Of a stretch of DNA of 64,000 bases, positions 39,628 to 52,600 are shown one piece after another. Each line of letters starts with the position of its first letter. The stretch's first letter is position 1. The DNA lies in NCBI RefSeq assembly GCF_012273895.1, contig NC_052114.1, positions 8,785,927 through 8,849,926 on the forward strand. Reading direction: 5' to 3'. The stretch is from Zerene cesonia (lineage: Eukaryota > Arthropoda > Insecta > Lepidoptera > Pieridae). Made by a program: the position numbers and the translations under genes. The notes under the pieces are model-generated. The model saw only the letters and a program-made list of their open reading frames with translations, was not told where the DNA came from and searched no databases.

Positions 39628-40112
39628 TGTCTTAATGAATATAAAACTGTTAAAATGTACAATAGTAGATTAATATGATTTAAGTTAGATGTAACGTATA
39701 CATAACAAATTTAGATTACACCCTATGTAATATTTAGTTCAAACTTTGTACTCATTTGAATTTTGTACTCCCCACTTATCCTAATATTCTTTAGATACCT
39801 ATTATCATTGATATAGAAAACTATAAGATTCATAGTTACACATTCGAAGCTTTACTAAATTTTCTTCAGGAAAATGTGGTAGGTACGTGTTATACAACCT
39901 TATTGCAAACTGTTTACAGTGTTCAAATGGAGATATTCATTAACACATAATTTTATAAGTAGTAATGAATTGTCTAACTATGCATCTGTAGTTTAATATT
40001 TAATGCCTATCATGTATCCCTTCTTATATTTTAAAGTCTTTACTAACTTATTGTCAATTTAACATTATACATGCATCATTATTCACACTATCATTATTTT
40101 AAAATCTTGTCC

Positions 40113-40118
40113 AATAAA
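40113..40118 (+). terminator. Candidate polyadenylation signal of the STOX gene
   Basis: A canonical AATAAA lies about 490 bp after the STOX stop codon in AT-rich DNA, followed by a GT-bearing stretch. It is a plausible cleavage signal. There is no transcript evidence, and other AT-rich hexamers exist nearby. Confidence 0.4.
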
Positions 40119-41061
40119 ATGTGACAATAAGACACACTAATGTGGCCTAAGAATACCCATCCAAAATGAATTTAGTGCCTAATATAATCGAATTATTATC
40201 CTACTCAGTATTTGTAGTGTAATTATATATATATCTATTCCACTAACCCCTAGCACATATCTAAAAATATCACTTTTAGATTGTAAAGTACCTTTCACAC
40301 ATCTGCACTTCTTTTCGTGCCATCACATTTCCAGTGAAGTTGAGTACAAACTAGGATATCTGTCCCCACAAAACAGATTCAATTTTATTGGATAGGGAGG
40401 TGTAGGGTGATTCAGACCTGATAGTGTATTGGAGTGGTGGAAGTGCATTTTGTAGTACTTTAAAGAATTATAGTGTTTCTTAAAAACTTGTCCATTTGTA
40501 TTGCTGCAAGTGAGTCACAACATTGATATATTGGGGCTTGTTTGGTTTACCAAAACAGCATGTATCAATGTTTTATTATTTAGGACCCAAGCAAATTTTA
40601 CTACTTCTTAAAACTACAACATAATGCACTTCTATTGCCTCCAAAACACAAACGCAAATGTGAATCATGCATAAAGTATGTCATGTTTAAGTGCCATAAA
40701 CAATAATGTAAACGTGAGATGAATCAGGCATCGGGATTGGAAGATTGGTATTATTTTATGTTGGTCCACACCTAGTGTGAGACAATGGGTAATATTTATT
40801 CATTAGAAAATATAATCAAAAGTCAATGCATATTAGTGTAAGTAAGAGTTCAGTTACGCCATTTGTAAAAATGTATTAACAATATAAGTTGATGCTTTTA
40901 CATTTGTTTTCATTTCCCCCAAATTCCTAAAACATATGCAGGTATTTTATGTTCCAGTGAAAATACATTACAATAATATAAAAGTGATTAATTAATGTTA
41001 TACAAAAAAGTGCAATTGGCAGGTTCTAGGCCTAATTTCAACCCAACAACCTTATTTATTA

Positions 41062-41180
41062 CTAGCGGTCCGCCCCGGCTTCGCCCGTGGTACATAATAT
41101 ATAGCCTATTGCCTTCCTCAATAAATGGGCTATCTAACACTGAAACAATTTCAAATCGGACCAGTAGTTTCTGAGATGTT
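41062..41180 (-). mobile_element. Helitron-like element, family C, 5'-truncated
   Basis: Ends GGGCGAAGCCGGGGCGGACC plus GCTAG on the minus strand. Similarity to family C stops near TTTCTGAGAT. Confidence 0.75.
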
Positions 41181-41679
41181 GATGTTCTGAGATTTATGCT
41201 AGGCATTCATAAACCATTTTAAATTCTTGGTTTATAAAAAAAAAATTACAAAACCCATATTGCCACAAAAAAATGATGTCTACTAAAACTACTATTTACC
41301 TTTTTCTTAGATATATATATTTTTTTACCTAACTTTGACCTACACAAAGGCGTAGGGTATTTGACTTGTTTGATAGTTGATAAGACACATAGTCTTCAAT
41401 CTTTATGAGGTAATTTTTCAAATAAAATTTCATTCTCTTACACAAATCAATAGAAATCCTCGACAAAAGAAACAAGAACTCCACATTTGACTCTGTGGCT
41501 GAAAGCACATGAGATTCGCTGTATCAAACATGATGTCACTACTTTTGGAAACCTGTCAAGTACCCTATTGTAATTAATATATTATTTTCATAATTTGCTA
41601 CTAAAGAATGAAACGGTCATATTGCATTAATATCATTGAATATCATCTATTGAATCTATTGACCTTTTTACAGTTGTTA

Positions 41680-41860
41680 AGGTTTGAGCATAGAACAAAG
41701 GGGCCTTGGTTCTATTCCCAGTAGTAACTAACAAAAAAATGTTTGAGTCTGCCAGTACACAGAAGGCTTATTGATATAGAAAATTCATCAGTGAAATAAT
41801 GTATGGCCCACACCTTCTATTGGACTTCCTTAAGACAACAGAAAAAAATACAGAATCTAT
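41680..41860 (+). mobile_element. Degenerate SINE-like repeat
   Basis: Contains GGCCTTGGTTCTATTCCCAG, a decayed B-box-like motif, and shares downstream motifs with 54937-55190. Confidence 0.4.
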
Positions 41861-41987
41861 ACTAATATTATAAAGCTGAAGAGTTTGGTTTGTTTGTTTG
41901 AACGCACTAATCCCAGGAACTACTGATCTCATTTGAAAAATTATATCTATGTTATATATATATAGCCCATTTATTGAGGAGCGCTAG
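41856..41987 (+). mobile_element. Helitron-like element, family C, internally deleted
   Basis: Starts TCTATACTAATATTATAAAG and ends GAGCGCTAG; the GC-rich hairpin part is missing. Confidence 0.72.
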
Positions 41988-42042
41988 TAAATAATAAACT
42001 TAAATTTTGTTTTACTAAATATATCTAAGTAAAATATAAAAA

Positions 42043-42048
42043 TTTATT
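42043..42048 (-). terminator. Candidate polyadenylation signal of the acidic-protein gene
   Basis: AATAAA on the minus strand lies about 45 bp past the stop codon, a typical distance for a compact gene. Confidence 0.45.
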
Positions 42049-42091
42049 TGAAATTGATAAAAATTAAGTAAAGTGCCATTATCATCCTATG

Positions 42092-42769
42092 CTAAGAGCA
42101 GGTTATTGTGCTATGTTCCATGACATCTGTTACTTGAGAAGGTTCAGTCTCTGTTTGATTTTTAATAGTATTAAGCCAATCATCCGTAGGTTCAATTTTC
42201 TTTACTTCTTCGTCAATATTTTCACTTTTTTCTTCCACTGGAGGATCTTCATTTTCCACCTCTTTGCCACCTACCACATGCAAATTAATTTCATCGCTAC
42301 AATTGGATTCTTTACTCGTCGTCTCAGGCTCTACTTCACGAAATTTCCTTGCAACATCCTCAGATCTAATATTAACAAAGCATACACAGTCTTCAGTTTT
42401 AGTGATTTCTTTCAATGCTGCCTCTTCTATTGTTTCTAATTCTTTAATATCCTCTCTATTCGTTACATCTTCAATTGTTTTATATAAATACATATGATCA
42501 TCATCAGGACTTACATAATCTTCAAGTATAAAAGTACTATTATCAAAATTAAGCTTATCAAATTCCACCGCTCCGTATTTTCTTATATTATCTATTAGTG
42601 TCGTTTCGTTGTCATAATTTATTTGAATATTTTGCACACAATTCCGTTTTATATCTGTGTTTCCCTGGCATTGTTTACTAATAACATCAATTTGTCTTAA
42701 AGTTTTCAATTCCCTTGCTTTTAATGATACATAAATGCGAGCAAAAGATTTTTTCACTAACGCCTTTAA
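42092..42769 (-). CDS. Main coding exon of the acidic protein
   Basis: On the minus strand it begins after a TTTTACAG acceptor with LKALVKKSFARIYVSLKARE and ends TCS-stop. It is 226 codons with the stop, with many Glu/Asp residues after about codon 120. Confidence 0.75.
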   Translation of the reverse strand, partial: LKALVKKSFARIYVSLKARELKTLRQIDVISKQCQGNTDIKRNCVQNIQINYDNETTLIDNIRKYGAVEFDKLNFDNSTFILEDYVSPDDDHMYLYKTIEDVTNREDIKELETIEEAALKEITKTEDCVCFVNIRSEDVARKFREVEPETTSKESNCSDEINLHVVGGKEVENEDPPVEEKSENIDEEVKKIEPTDDWLNTIKNQTETEPSQVTDVMEHSTITCS

Positions 42770-42882
42770 CTGTAAAATGAAAAGAAATATTATTGAACGA
42801 AAAGTAATAGAATCATCAATTCATAGCAAGCATTATTTACATTTTCCAAATCGTCTTCGATCCCATCAAACTCCTTCGCCAT
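42092..42882 (-). CDS. Uncharacterised acidic 239-aa protein, two exons
   Basis: Exon 1 is 42841-42882 (ATG, MAKEFDGIEDDLEN). A 71-bp intron (GTAAAT...TTTTACAG) follows, then exon 2 at 42092-42769, ending in TAA. The joined length is 240 codons including the stop, in phase. Residues 1-60 are charged and probably helical (LKALVKKSFARIYVSLKARE). The middle has a compact stretch near NETTLIDNIRKYGAVEFDKL. The C-terminal third is strongly acidic (VENEDPPVEEKSENIDEEVK). No signal peptide or membrane segment is visible. I do not recognise the family and give no function. It faces CdsA head-to-head across about 0.72 kb and ends toward the STOX gene. The reading frame, clean intron and start context make it a real gene rather than chance. 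Confidence 0.75.
42841..42882 (-). CDS. First coding exon of the acidic protein
   Basis: It encodes MAKEFDGIEDDLEN and is followed on the minus strand by a GTAAAT donor. The ATG is preceded (minus strand) by ACAAAC, an acceptable insect start context. Exon 2 alone has an internal ATG at 42757, but the upstream exon joins in phase and gives a better N-terminus. Confidence 0.7.
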
Positions 42883-43599
42883 GTTTGTTTATCCTTTCCA
42901 TCTTTTTTTAAATGTCACCTATATAGCAAATAATAAAATTAGATACTGAGTTTTTTGTTATTTTTTTCTTCTTACAATAGGTATAATGTTAGATAAAATA
43001 GTTTCATGATTAATTTATTAGTAGTCAGTTTAATTTAGTTTAATGTTTCTAGACACAGACAAATAAAATTCCGAATATAGTTTTTGTGGAGAAATGTATT
43101 GCAACTTGTAAAATAAAAATTTATGTATTGATATTACATTTGAGATTTTATTGCACATTAATTACTAAGATAACACTATTGAAGCCTTACTATTCATAAA
43201 CTTCATAAAATATAATGGATTAAGTTATAACATTTCGTCGTATAAACTTGTAATTATAAGTTACCATTCATTTAATAATCCAATCTAGTTTCTTGTCGAT
43301 TCTTCTCAGTAAAAGCACCATTCTAAATCGCTAGAAATAAAAAAAAATAGATTTTCATATTCCATAATTTATTAGCAGTATTAAAAGTAATACCATAATA
43401 TTTTGCGAACCAATACTATAATTTTTAATCCTAGCAGCAATTTCGAAGTGTTATTGATTTTTCGTTTGACATTTGGCTTCAAAAGGAAAACATCAATGAT
43501 AGGAGTCGAACATTGTTTCGGCAAATACCTAGTGTTCTGAAATATTTATCTGAAGTGATTTCTTGAGTTTGAGGGATTAGATAAATTATATTTTACAAT
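42883..43599. promoter_or_regulatory. Divergent promoter interval between the acidic-protein gene and CdsA
   Basis: The two start codons face away from each other across 717 bp of AT-rich DNA, so both promoters and 5'UTRs must lie here unless further non-coding exons exist. I see no convincing TATA box or initiator. The role is inferred from gene orientation. Confidence 0.5.
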
Positions 43600-43674
43600 A
43601 TGAGTGAAGTGCGACATCGTCGTGGAGATGGCGACGGCAATGAAAAAGTGGAAACGGCAGGAGAATCTGATCAT
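43600..43674 (+). CDS. CdsA: CdsA exon 1
   Basis: Starts at ATG (MSEVRHRRGDGDGNEK...) and ends GATCAT/gtattt, 25 codons. The N-terminus is poorly conserved in the family, so the donor is chosen by phase. A downstream donor at 43711 (ATGG/gtgagg) is possible but would break the phase into exon 2. Confidence 0.75.
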
Positions 43675-46600
43675 GTATTTAATTCCGTAATATTGTGTAT
43701 AGTCAGTATGGGTGAGGAGTGTCGAAATACTAAACTTGTATAATTTATTAGGTTGACTCGGAGGAAGAAAAGGTTTTAGAGGAGAAGTATGTGGATGAAA
43801 TGGCGAAGAATTTACCACAAGGAACCGATAAAACACCTGAAATTCTAGACTCTGCGCTCTCGGGTCTATCTACGCGGTAATCTTACATATATTGTTTTAT
43901 TATGCTAAACAAAATCATGTTTATTTCACAAATAAATTGATTAAAATCTCTATTGTATGTTTTGAACATCATTCTATTTACAAAATATTCCTTAAGGTAT
44001 TCTTATGTTCAAATTATTATTATGTAAAAAATTTAATACAGATGGAGGAACTGGGTAATAAGAGGCATTTTTACTTGGTTGATGATTGGTGGATTTTGTC
44101 TACTCATCTATGGAGGCCCATTGGCTTTGATGATAACGGTAAGATCTTTGAACAAGTAAAAAATCTGCATAACTTTTTAATTTGTTATAAATTCACAAGT
44201 TTTTAATTTCTAAATATGAAAAAGCTCTCATGTATGATATTAAATATTTCATTTAAAATAATTTAGCCAAGCAGACAGTATAGATAGGAAACTGGATCCA
44301 AATCCATTTACATAATATGAATGTATACTTATACCCAGTAATTTTTACTTGGATTAAGTGTGATTTATGATTCATACATAACACTTTATATGATAAGGAA
44401 TGTTGGATAGATCTTATTAACCAATACCTGTACTGGTTTTTAAATATTTAAGTTGTTCTGAAATGTATAAAAGTTGTACTCTTATGTACTTTATGTAATA
44501 AAATAATCTAAGTTTAAATAATAATTATAATTTATATATGTAGCTGTATATCTTTATTCATCTTTAATTGTATAATTAAAGAAAATACAACAATTAAGTA
44601 ACACAACAAAGGCAAAAGTCAAAAGTAATTGCTAAAAATCAATCTCTTCTAAGTAAACTGGTTGGCAAGAACATGTTTAATTATTCCATAGTACAAACTT
44701 ATACTATTTACTAGAAAACATGTTTTTAAATGAGAAATTTTTAATGGCATAGGGTGTCCCTTCACCCATGAAACTTAAACTGATTGTTGATGCCGGATCA
44801 CAGGTTGTCAAGAGGCCAGGCATTGCTTTGATTTGACAGAAAGACGCGGGCTCAAATCCCGCCTTGTGAACAATTCTATTCTTTAGAGATTCATTTATAA
44901 AGCATTTAAACTTAAATGCTATAAAACAAAAATTAAGGTTTATTTACCGCTGAATGTTGATTTGTGGACATTCCCATATGTTTATTATTAATGGCAAATT
45001 CTTAATTGGAATTTTACCAGGTACTATGTGTGCAAGTGAAGTGCTTTGAAGAGATAATCAACATTGGCTATGCTGTGTACCGGGTGCACGGCCTGCCATG
45101 GTTCCGCTCCCTCTCGTGGTATTTTCTGCTCACTTCCAACTACTTCTTCTATGGGGAGAACCTGATCGACTACTTTGGTGTTGTTATTAATAGAACTGTA
45201 AGTAGATTTTGGTGTATAGTGTTATTTGTTTTTAATTTGGTTTAATTTTGTTTTTGTACTATGTTTGTACTCAAAAGCTCATTTTACATCATACATCTTG
45301 AATTTCATAATAGATTTTAACTTTCTTTCCCGATTAAAAAAGGAACATCTTTAAGGAGTAACATGGTCTAATTTTTTATCTGTGTCACCCTGCAGCATTT
45401 TATAGAATTTAAATATTTGTAATATTAATGTTTTGAACTTGGTAAATAATAGTAAATTTTTGCCAATAAAATTTTTACACATAATTGGTTACATTTTAAA
45501 TCTTTATATGTATAGTAATAACATCAACAAAGCTATCAAAGGAAATAATTTCTATATAAATATTAGAATAGTCTACTAATCCAGTTTTGGAACATGCCTC
45601 ATCAACACAATGTTATGTTAATGTATTCGCTATGTTTATTCTACAATACTAACTTGCTTGACTTTGTTGCACTTAGAATATCATTGATAGTATTAGTTTT
45701 ACTTCCTATATCACTAGTAAACGCTATTAAGGAAAAATTGTGATATAGTAATATCATTATTATACATTTATGAAGTGCTATAGTAGTACTCTACTATACC
45801 ACTTCATAAATGTATGTAAACACTTCATAGTGTGTAATAACTGAATAGGAAATCTAAATATTATGTAGTAAATTCTTTTGCATTAAAAATGTTAATTTCA
45901 ATCAGAAATTGATGGCACCTATTAGATTGACCTTGTTGTTTTTAATATTTCTTACATTGTATTCCATAAATTTTATATTAAGCGAAATATTGGAATAAAA
46001 AACAAAACAATAGTTTGTATATCAAGGTATAATAATAATTATTCGCATTTGAAATACGATTTTTTATGAATGTGAATACGAATCATAATCAAGTTCTTTT
46101 TAATGATACATATTTGAAATGTCCGCGGAAACAAGATTTTTTTATTAATAAATAGTGTTTGTATTCAGAAACGACTATAGCCGGTTCCAAAATTCGCTGA
46201 GATCGAAATCTCAGTCCAAAATAGATAAGGATCCTTTAGCTTGCTATACATCGCTTCATTTAATTAAATGTAGAATGAATAAGCGATCAAAAGTCACTAT
46301 GCATTCGAAAGCGTCATTATGTCGTTTTCGTCATTAGTCAGATTAAAGATCGCTAGTAGGTACGATAGGTATCTAGTAATGGTATTTTCATCTGGCTTCA
46401 AAAAAGAAGGAGGTTATTATTTCGTCTGTATATTTTTTTACACGCTTTTTATTAGCTTCACCTGTATGTTTGTTTGTATGTTTGTTTGTATGTTTGTTTG
46501 TATGTTTGTTTGTATGTTTGTTTGTAACCGACTTCTTTGGGCGCGATTTTGACCCACTTTAAACGGCCAGATTTCGTTCAAACTTTGTAGATTTATTGAG

Positions 46601-49600
46601 GACCGATGACAATACACTAATTTGATAAAATTATTCCATTTTTTAATTTGCAAAATATGATTTTTGTTAAAGCGTGTTTTTTAGTTTTTTTTAAACTAAT
46701 ATTTATTTGTCTTTATTACCTCAGAACTTTCGACTGGGGTGAATGAATTTTATTGACCCTTTTTCAGGTGCTTCCCGCGTGGTCCTATTCAATTTGGTCT
46801 AGTTTGACAGTTCGAAGGCGGTCTATTTTAGGTTTATGTTAAAAATATTATTTTTACGTATACCACGGTAGTTGCTAGGTGCTAGATTTATTACATCGGC
46901 AAAGTATTTTTTATAAAAGGTGTGAGCTGTATTACTCAGACTGATTATATTATCTGACGAATTTTATAACAGATAAGCTTTACTTTGACCGATATTAACT
47001 TGTTTCACGAAAAATAAATATGCAAAGTGTCTTTTCACTAACAAATCAAATACATATAATATTGGAATAATATGTTCAATTTTTTATTTACTTCTTCGAC
47101 TACCAAAATAGAGAACATAATTGGCTTCATCCCGTATTTGTAATTCTTAAAATAATAATAATCCATACTCAAATTCCATTTCAATTAACAATTATCAAAA
47201 CAACATTAATTTAAATATTACATAATCAAGGTACCTTTAAATGGTTTAATTAGTATCGACTATCGTACCATTTTGCAAAGGTCAATAAATTTTTTAGGTC
47301 ACTCACATTCATGTATGCTTTAATCCGATAACCTCATTAGTTTTATATCGATTTAATATTGCTGAAGTACCACTTTGTATTTCGCTACCTGTTGTAATTT
47401 ACGTAATAGATTTTCGTAATGGTATTAATTTTGATATACCTACGTCACGACAAATTGCTATATGAAAGTGGTTTATAATTGAAAAAATATTTTTGTCGAC
47501 CTATCCTTCTTCGGCTGACTATAACGTATGAAAATCTATCGTTTCATATTAAAAGTGGTATGAAATATAAATCTAATCTTAATAAATGGGTCAGTTGGAA
47601 AATAAACGCGGTCGATATTGATGTCCAACTGACAAGATTAAACGCTTCGCAAGTTATCTCGTTGCATTCGATTTGGGAATATTGTGGGATAGTGAAATAA
47701 AAATTTTATTGTCACTCACATTATTTTTAATACGTTAGCTACGTGACTGATGTGGCCTTGTGTTTGATCTTCCTTTCTTCCTTAATATATAATATACCTA
47801 AATTACGTGTCAGGTTCTTTGTCTGCGATGGACTCCTAAACTACTCGACCGATTTTAATCAAATTTGCACACCTTGTGCAGTTTGATCAGACTTAAAAGA
47901 TTTTATATTGTTCAATATAAATGACTACCCGGCCGGAACCGGGGCGTGCAGCTAGTTGTCAATATATCACAGACAGCTTATATATATTAATCAATATAGT
48001 TCCAACTTATAATATTGGATAATCCATTATTAACGTGCGCAAAATTTTATTGAAAATCTACCAATAAATTTATATGTTCATCCATAATTATGTTCGAAAT
48101 AAATGCGACATTTTTAATAAAGACTAGATTTTGCCCGCGGCTTCGTACGCATTAAATTCGGAGTAGTGTAATAAATGTCATTATACATATAAACCTTACC
48201 CTTAAATCACTCTATCTAATAAAATAAACCTTTTCAATATCCGTTGCGTAGTTTGCGTAGTAAAGATTTAAGCATTCATAGGGACAGAGAAAGCGACTTT
48301 ATTTTATACTATGTAGTGGTGTACATTTTATAAAATTCTTAACTAACAGACACTGTATAATGTCGTAAAATAACAATGACATTTCAAGTTCTAGTTTGCT
48401 ATTAGTGATATGCAATAAGTTGGCTTGTTACTCATTAGTTATTACAATACTGTCATTATTATCCCATTAAACAGCATATAGGATAACGGAGTATTATCTT
48501 GTTTGTGTGACATAATTAAATTCATTAACTGCTGGAAAAATGTCTTACAAAACATTGAATGTAAATTTATGTTACCGGTACTGATATTACGTGTACATAT
48601 GTAAATTTGGGTATGTGGTTAATAAATTATGTTTGCTGACATAATTAATTGTTATCAAAGTATTGACATTTATTTTTTGTGACATTTAAGTGGAACTTTA
48701 TTATAGGCAACTATGAATGCCACAGAAAATATTTATTAAGGCTATTAATTATTCTTATGGAGAAATCTATGGCTGTGTAATTATTATTCTATTAACACAA
48801 TATATCCAAAAATATTTCTTGTCTTCTTAGTTAAGGCAATAAGGGATAAGTGAGGGCTAAAAAACAACAGGTATCATTTCAATGTAGAAAGTAATGACCA
48901 TCTATCCTTTTTAAATTATAATAGCAGTATCAAACTATTCTTATTTTCTTACACTCAATAAACAACACGGAAACGATACCAAGCACAGGTATTAACTACT
49001 TGAGATAGGTTATCTTATCAATTCTCTCGTAAAGTGAAATGTAAGTTGGGGTGGCACAAGGTTCATATCTTCGTCCCCTGCTATATATTTTGTCTAACAA
49101 TCATATTCTAATCAAAATCCATTGTTACAGGATTACCTCCGCTTTCTTGTCACCTACCATCGTTTTATCTCCTTCAGCCTGTACTGTGTTGGCTTCGTAT
49201 GGTTCGTTCTATCGCTTGTGAAGCGATACTATATGAGACAATTCAGTCTCTTCGCCTGGACTCACGTCGCATTACTGATCGTCGTGACTCAAAGCTATCT
49301 TATCATCCAAAATATATTTGAAGGTGAGCAATTATTACTCATAGATTTCAGAGTGATGCATATTATTAGAAATTATGAGCTTATATTAAAAAGTAACGTA
49401 ATCATCGTCGCATTATCGTAAATAATCTTAATATGAGAAAGACCTGGTCAGAATGATTTTTAAGTGTGTTTTATATTAATTTCTACTCATTTGTTGAAGA
49501 ACCAATACTATTTAACAATTCTAACATTATGAATAAAAATAATTATTATTCAAGTTATGTATAGATTACATTTATGAATGGAAATGTGATATAAATTCAA

Positions 49601-52600
49601 GTTATATTTATCTCACGACAAAGCTTTAACAGTTTCTGTTTGAAATGTATGAAAATGCTCACACAGAGTCTCTATCGACTTTGATTATATCTAACGAACC
49701 CATTTACGTCGCAACGTAAACGACATGGGCGGAAAGCCTTTGTCCTATAAACTGGGCCAATGAACATTATGTTCGAATACAACAAAGAAAATTGTGTGAA
49801 TAGAGAAAAGTTATCGAGAATTTTTAATACTTGAGTGGCTATTTTGATGTCGACAAAAAGATTTCGGTGGAAACAGAATCAGTAGTCTCGAAGATATTTA
49901 AGTCTCATGACTCATAATAAGAATCCTAGTGATTTAAATAATATTATATCTTGTACTCACAACATGGTTATAATTTTTATATCTTGGGGTATTTTACAGT
50001 AAGATTCACTTGCCGCTATTTCTTTTTATTTTCTATTAAATTCTAATACGTTTAATTATCGGTTTGATTGTTTATGTATAATGTCCGTTTATCAATTATT
50101 ATAACCATACTATAAACAACCAGGCTCACTCACAATCGCCTATAAGAGGTCCTCAAAAATGTCCGAGCGTCATTATATATGCGTAGGTACCATACATTAA
50201 TTAACACCTTATTTCGTTACAGTAATGTTCAAAGTCTATTATATATACAATCATTACAAAACTACCTAATAGACGCATGATGTGTGTCAATGTGTCATCA
50301 ATTATTGACATGATAAAAACTTGTAATTATAAAGACTGAGAAATTTTGAATAACATCGAGTGCCTTCTGGCTAGCCCTTGGTGGAATTTGAAAACTTAAA
50401 CTAGATAGTTATTAACAAATATTACTAATAGTACCGCGCGGTTTCGCACGCAGATGAACTCTTAGCAAAGTCAAGTATAGCTTAAGTGTTACTCTGGTAC
50501 ATAAGCTACATTACTGCCTAGTGCATTTAAAATCTGTGCAGTGGTTTTCGGGTAAAAGAGCAACGAACATACATATATACATAATACATAAATGACATAC
50601 ATCCATCCATCCACGCAAACTTCTGCATTTATAATATTAGTAGGATATTAATTTGCTTTCCAGTATAGATTTTTACATAAAATTCGCATTGATGATTTAC
50701 TTAGTAACACATTGCAACGACAACACGCTATTTTTAGTCTAATCTGATTATAGCTTATCCTATTACTGTTCACGCCTTTGAAATCGTCTTTTGTTTACAT
50801 TACACGAATAAATGAAACGAAAATTTGCACGTGACGTTAGCAATATGGGCGTAAGGTCGAATTATATACGTTTGCCTTGACCTATGATCGATATTCTATT
50901 ATAAACGCTGGAAATATTGCTCAGACAGATATAATTTCATCAAACTCGAATCCCTGGTATCTACGATCCCTATACGAATGAGTGCGGACTTTGGTAAACA
51001 TTTGAAATTTTACTGGTCGATTGTGCTTTCGAAGTAAGATTGTATTAGTCATAATGATTCAAACAGACTGACTTATTTTTGTATCGCAATCTTCACCTGG
51101 GTGTAGAACCCAGATCCTCTTTATACGTTTTGCTATTTGTATTGCTCACACGATATCCACCGTAGGCTAAAGTATATAATGTCGTAGATAATAAAATAGA
51201 TACACATTCATATACTATGCGATTCAACTGACAATAAGATCGATTCTGCGCCATTCTGCTAAGTCATATTAAATATTATAAACGAATTGATAATTATAAT
51301 CTGAGTTAAGGAAAAATTGTATTTAAATTTGATGTAAGAGAAGAGAAGAGATGATAGTTATATTATATAATTATGTTATATTATTCGTGTTTGTGTTACA
51401 CCTAATTAGAAATGAATTTATAAACCCTACATGGTCCGTGAATGTTTTATTTAATTTTTCAAAAAAGCCATTTAGTGAGCAACAGTTGATTACCATGCAT
51501 TATGATTGCTGGAAATTTTATTATAGTTTTAATGTTGACTGTCCTATTTAACGAAGTTATTTCAGTCTTAGTTTTAATATTATATTGCACACAACATTTC
51601 ATGTCTTGGTTTAATAATCGTATAAAAAATAATGATTCTTTACATTGTATTATCATATATCATAACAGGTTCATTCATGGACGCCTTACTCTGTAACAAT
51701 GGGTTATTATTAGACGTATGTTATATTATTATATCGCGAGTATAGGATGTTCCTCATTATGCGTATCGATTGCAAAAAAAGATTTTCACCTTTACGTGTT
51801 GAAAATATGGAACATTTTCCAATGGACTACATGCGGAAAGGTCGAGGTAAATGAAGTGAACTGGAATGTACAGCTGGAGTTTTAAATATTTTGTGAATAG
51901 TTTTCGAAGGCCATATATTTAAATTTGCTTTAAAAACATGCAACGTCATCAATTTAATTTTATATATTTTTCTGTTAAAAATTGTGGGATTAATTTGAGG
52001 AATTAGCATACCGAACGATAATATGTATGGAGACGCGCATGTGCCGATGTGTGTTACCGTTGACGCATAAAGTGACGAATAGACTTCGATTAAATCTAAA
52101 GACGCGATAATTCATATTATGATATTATATTACATATATCTTCATCTATATCAAAATTTTAGGGCAAATATTTATTGGTATTTAACGAATTAACTCAAAT
52201 ACTTGTGTATCAATTTTACAATTTTTTTTTACCATTAAAAAGCTACTACATTTACTAAACCTTAGACTTTTTTATCTCGGTTAATGTGCACAAAGCCAGA
52301 GATAACAGCTACTTGAATTATAAACAGTATTATAGTAGCTATTTCCTTATTTCATTTTTTATGACGATTTTACCCGAGCAAGGATCCGATGAAATGCTGT
52401 TTTGAAGTATGCCACAGAACGATTTTTTTACGACGAACGAAATAGAAATTATGACCTTGCTATAAAAATCGCATCTGTTTTAAACTTTTAATAAGTTTCT
52501 CTAAGTCTCTATGATAATTTTCTTGTTTGAATCTGGTATTAATGAGCACTAATGATTATTGTAAAACCTGAAATTTGTTATTAGTACATTATTATAAAAA

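Larger units (their letters stand above)
39628..42042. other. STOX 3'UTR and convergent intergenic DNA
   Basis: No coding frame. Probable 3'UTR to about 40.14 kb, then AT-rich DNA with two Helitron-like fragments (41062-41180 and 41856-41987) and a degenerate SINE near 41680-41860. Confidence 0.65.
45198..49130. other. CdsA intron 4 (3.9 kb)
   Basis: GT-AG intron holding a 52-bp palindrome, a 12-bp tandem repeat inside an interspersed repeat, a Helitron-like element and a decayed repeat at about 48122-48318. No coding sequence seen. Confidence 0.75.

Noticed and set aside
42089..42497. Plus-strand frames of 77 and 116 codons opposite the acidic-protein gene
   Set aside because: Antisense shadows; only the minus-strand frame has a start, intron and stop that fit together.
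46463..46526. CRISPR-like array
   Set aside because: No spacers between units; a simple tandem repeat in an animal intron.
46438..46653. Repetitive 71-codon minus-strand frame (QTNI repeats)
   Set aside because: Translation of the 12-bp tandem array; a 12-bp unit keeps any frame open.
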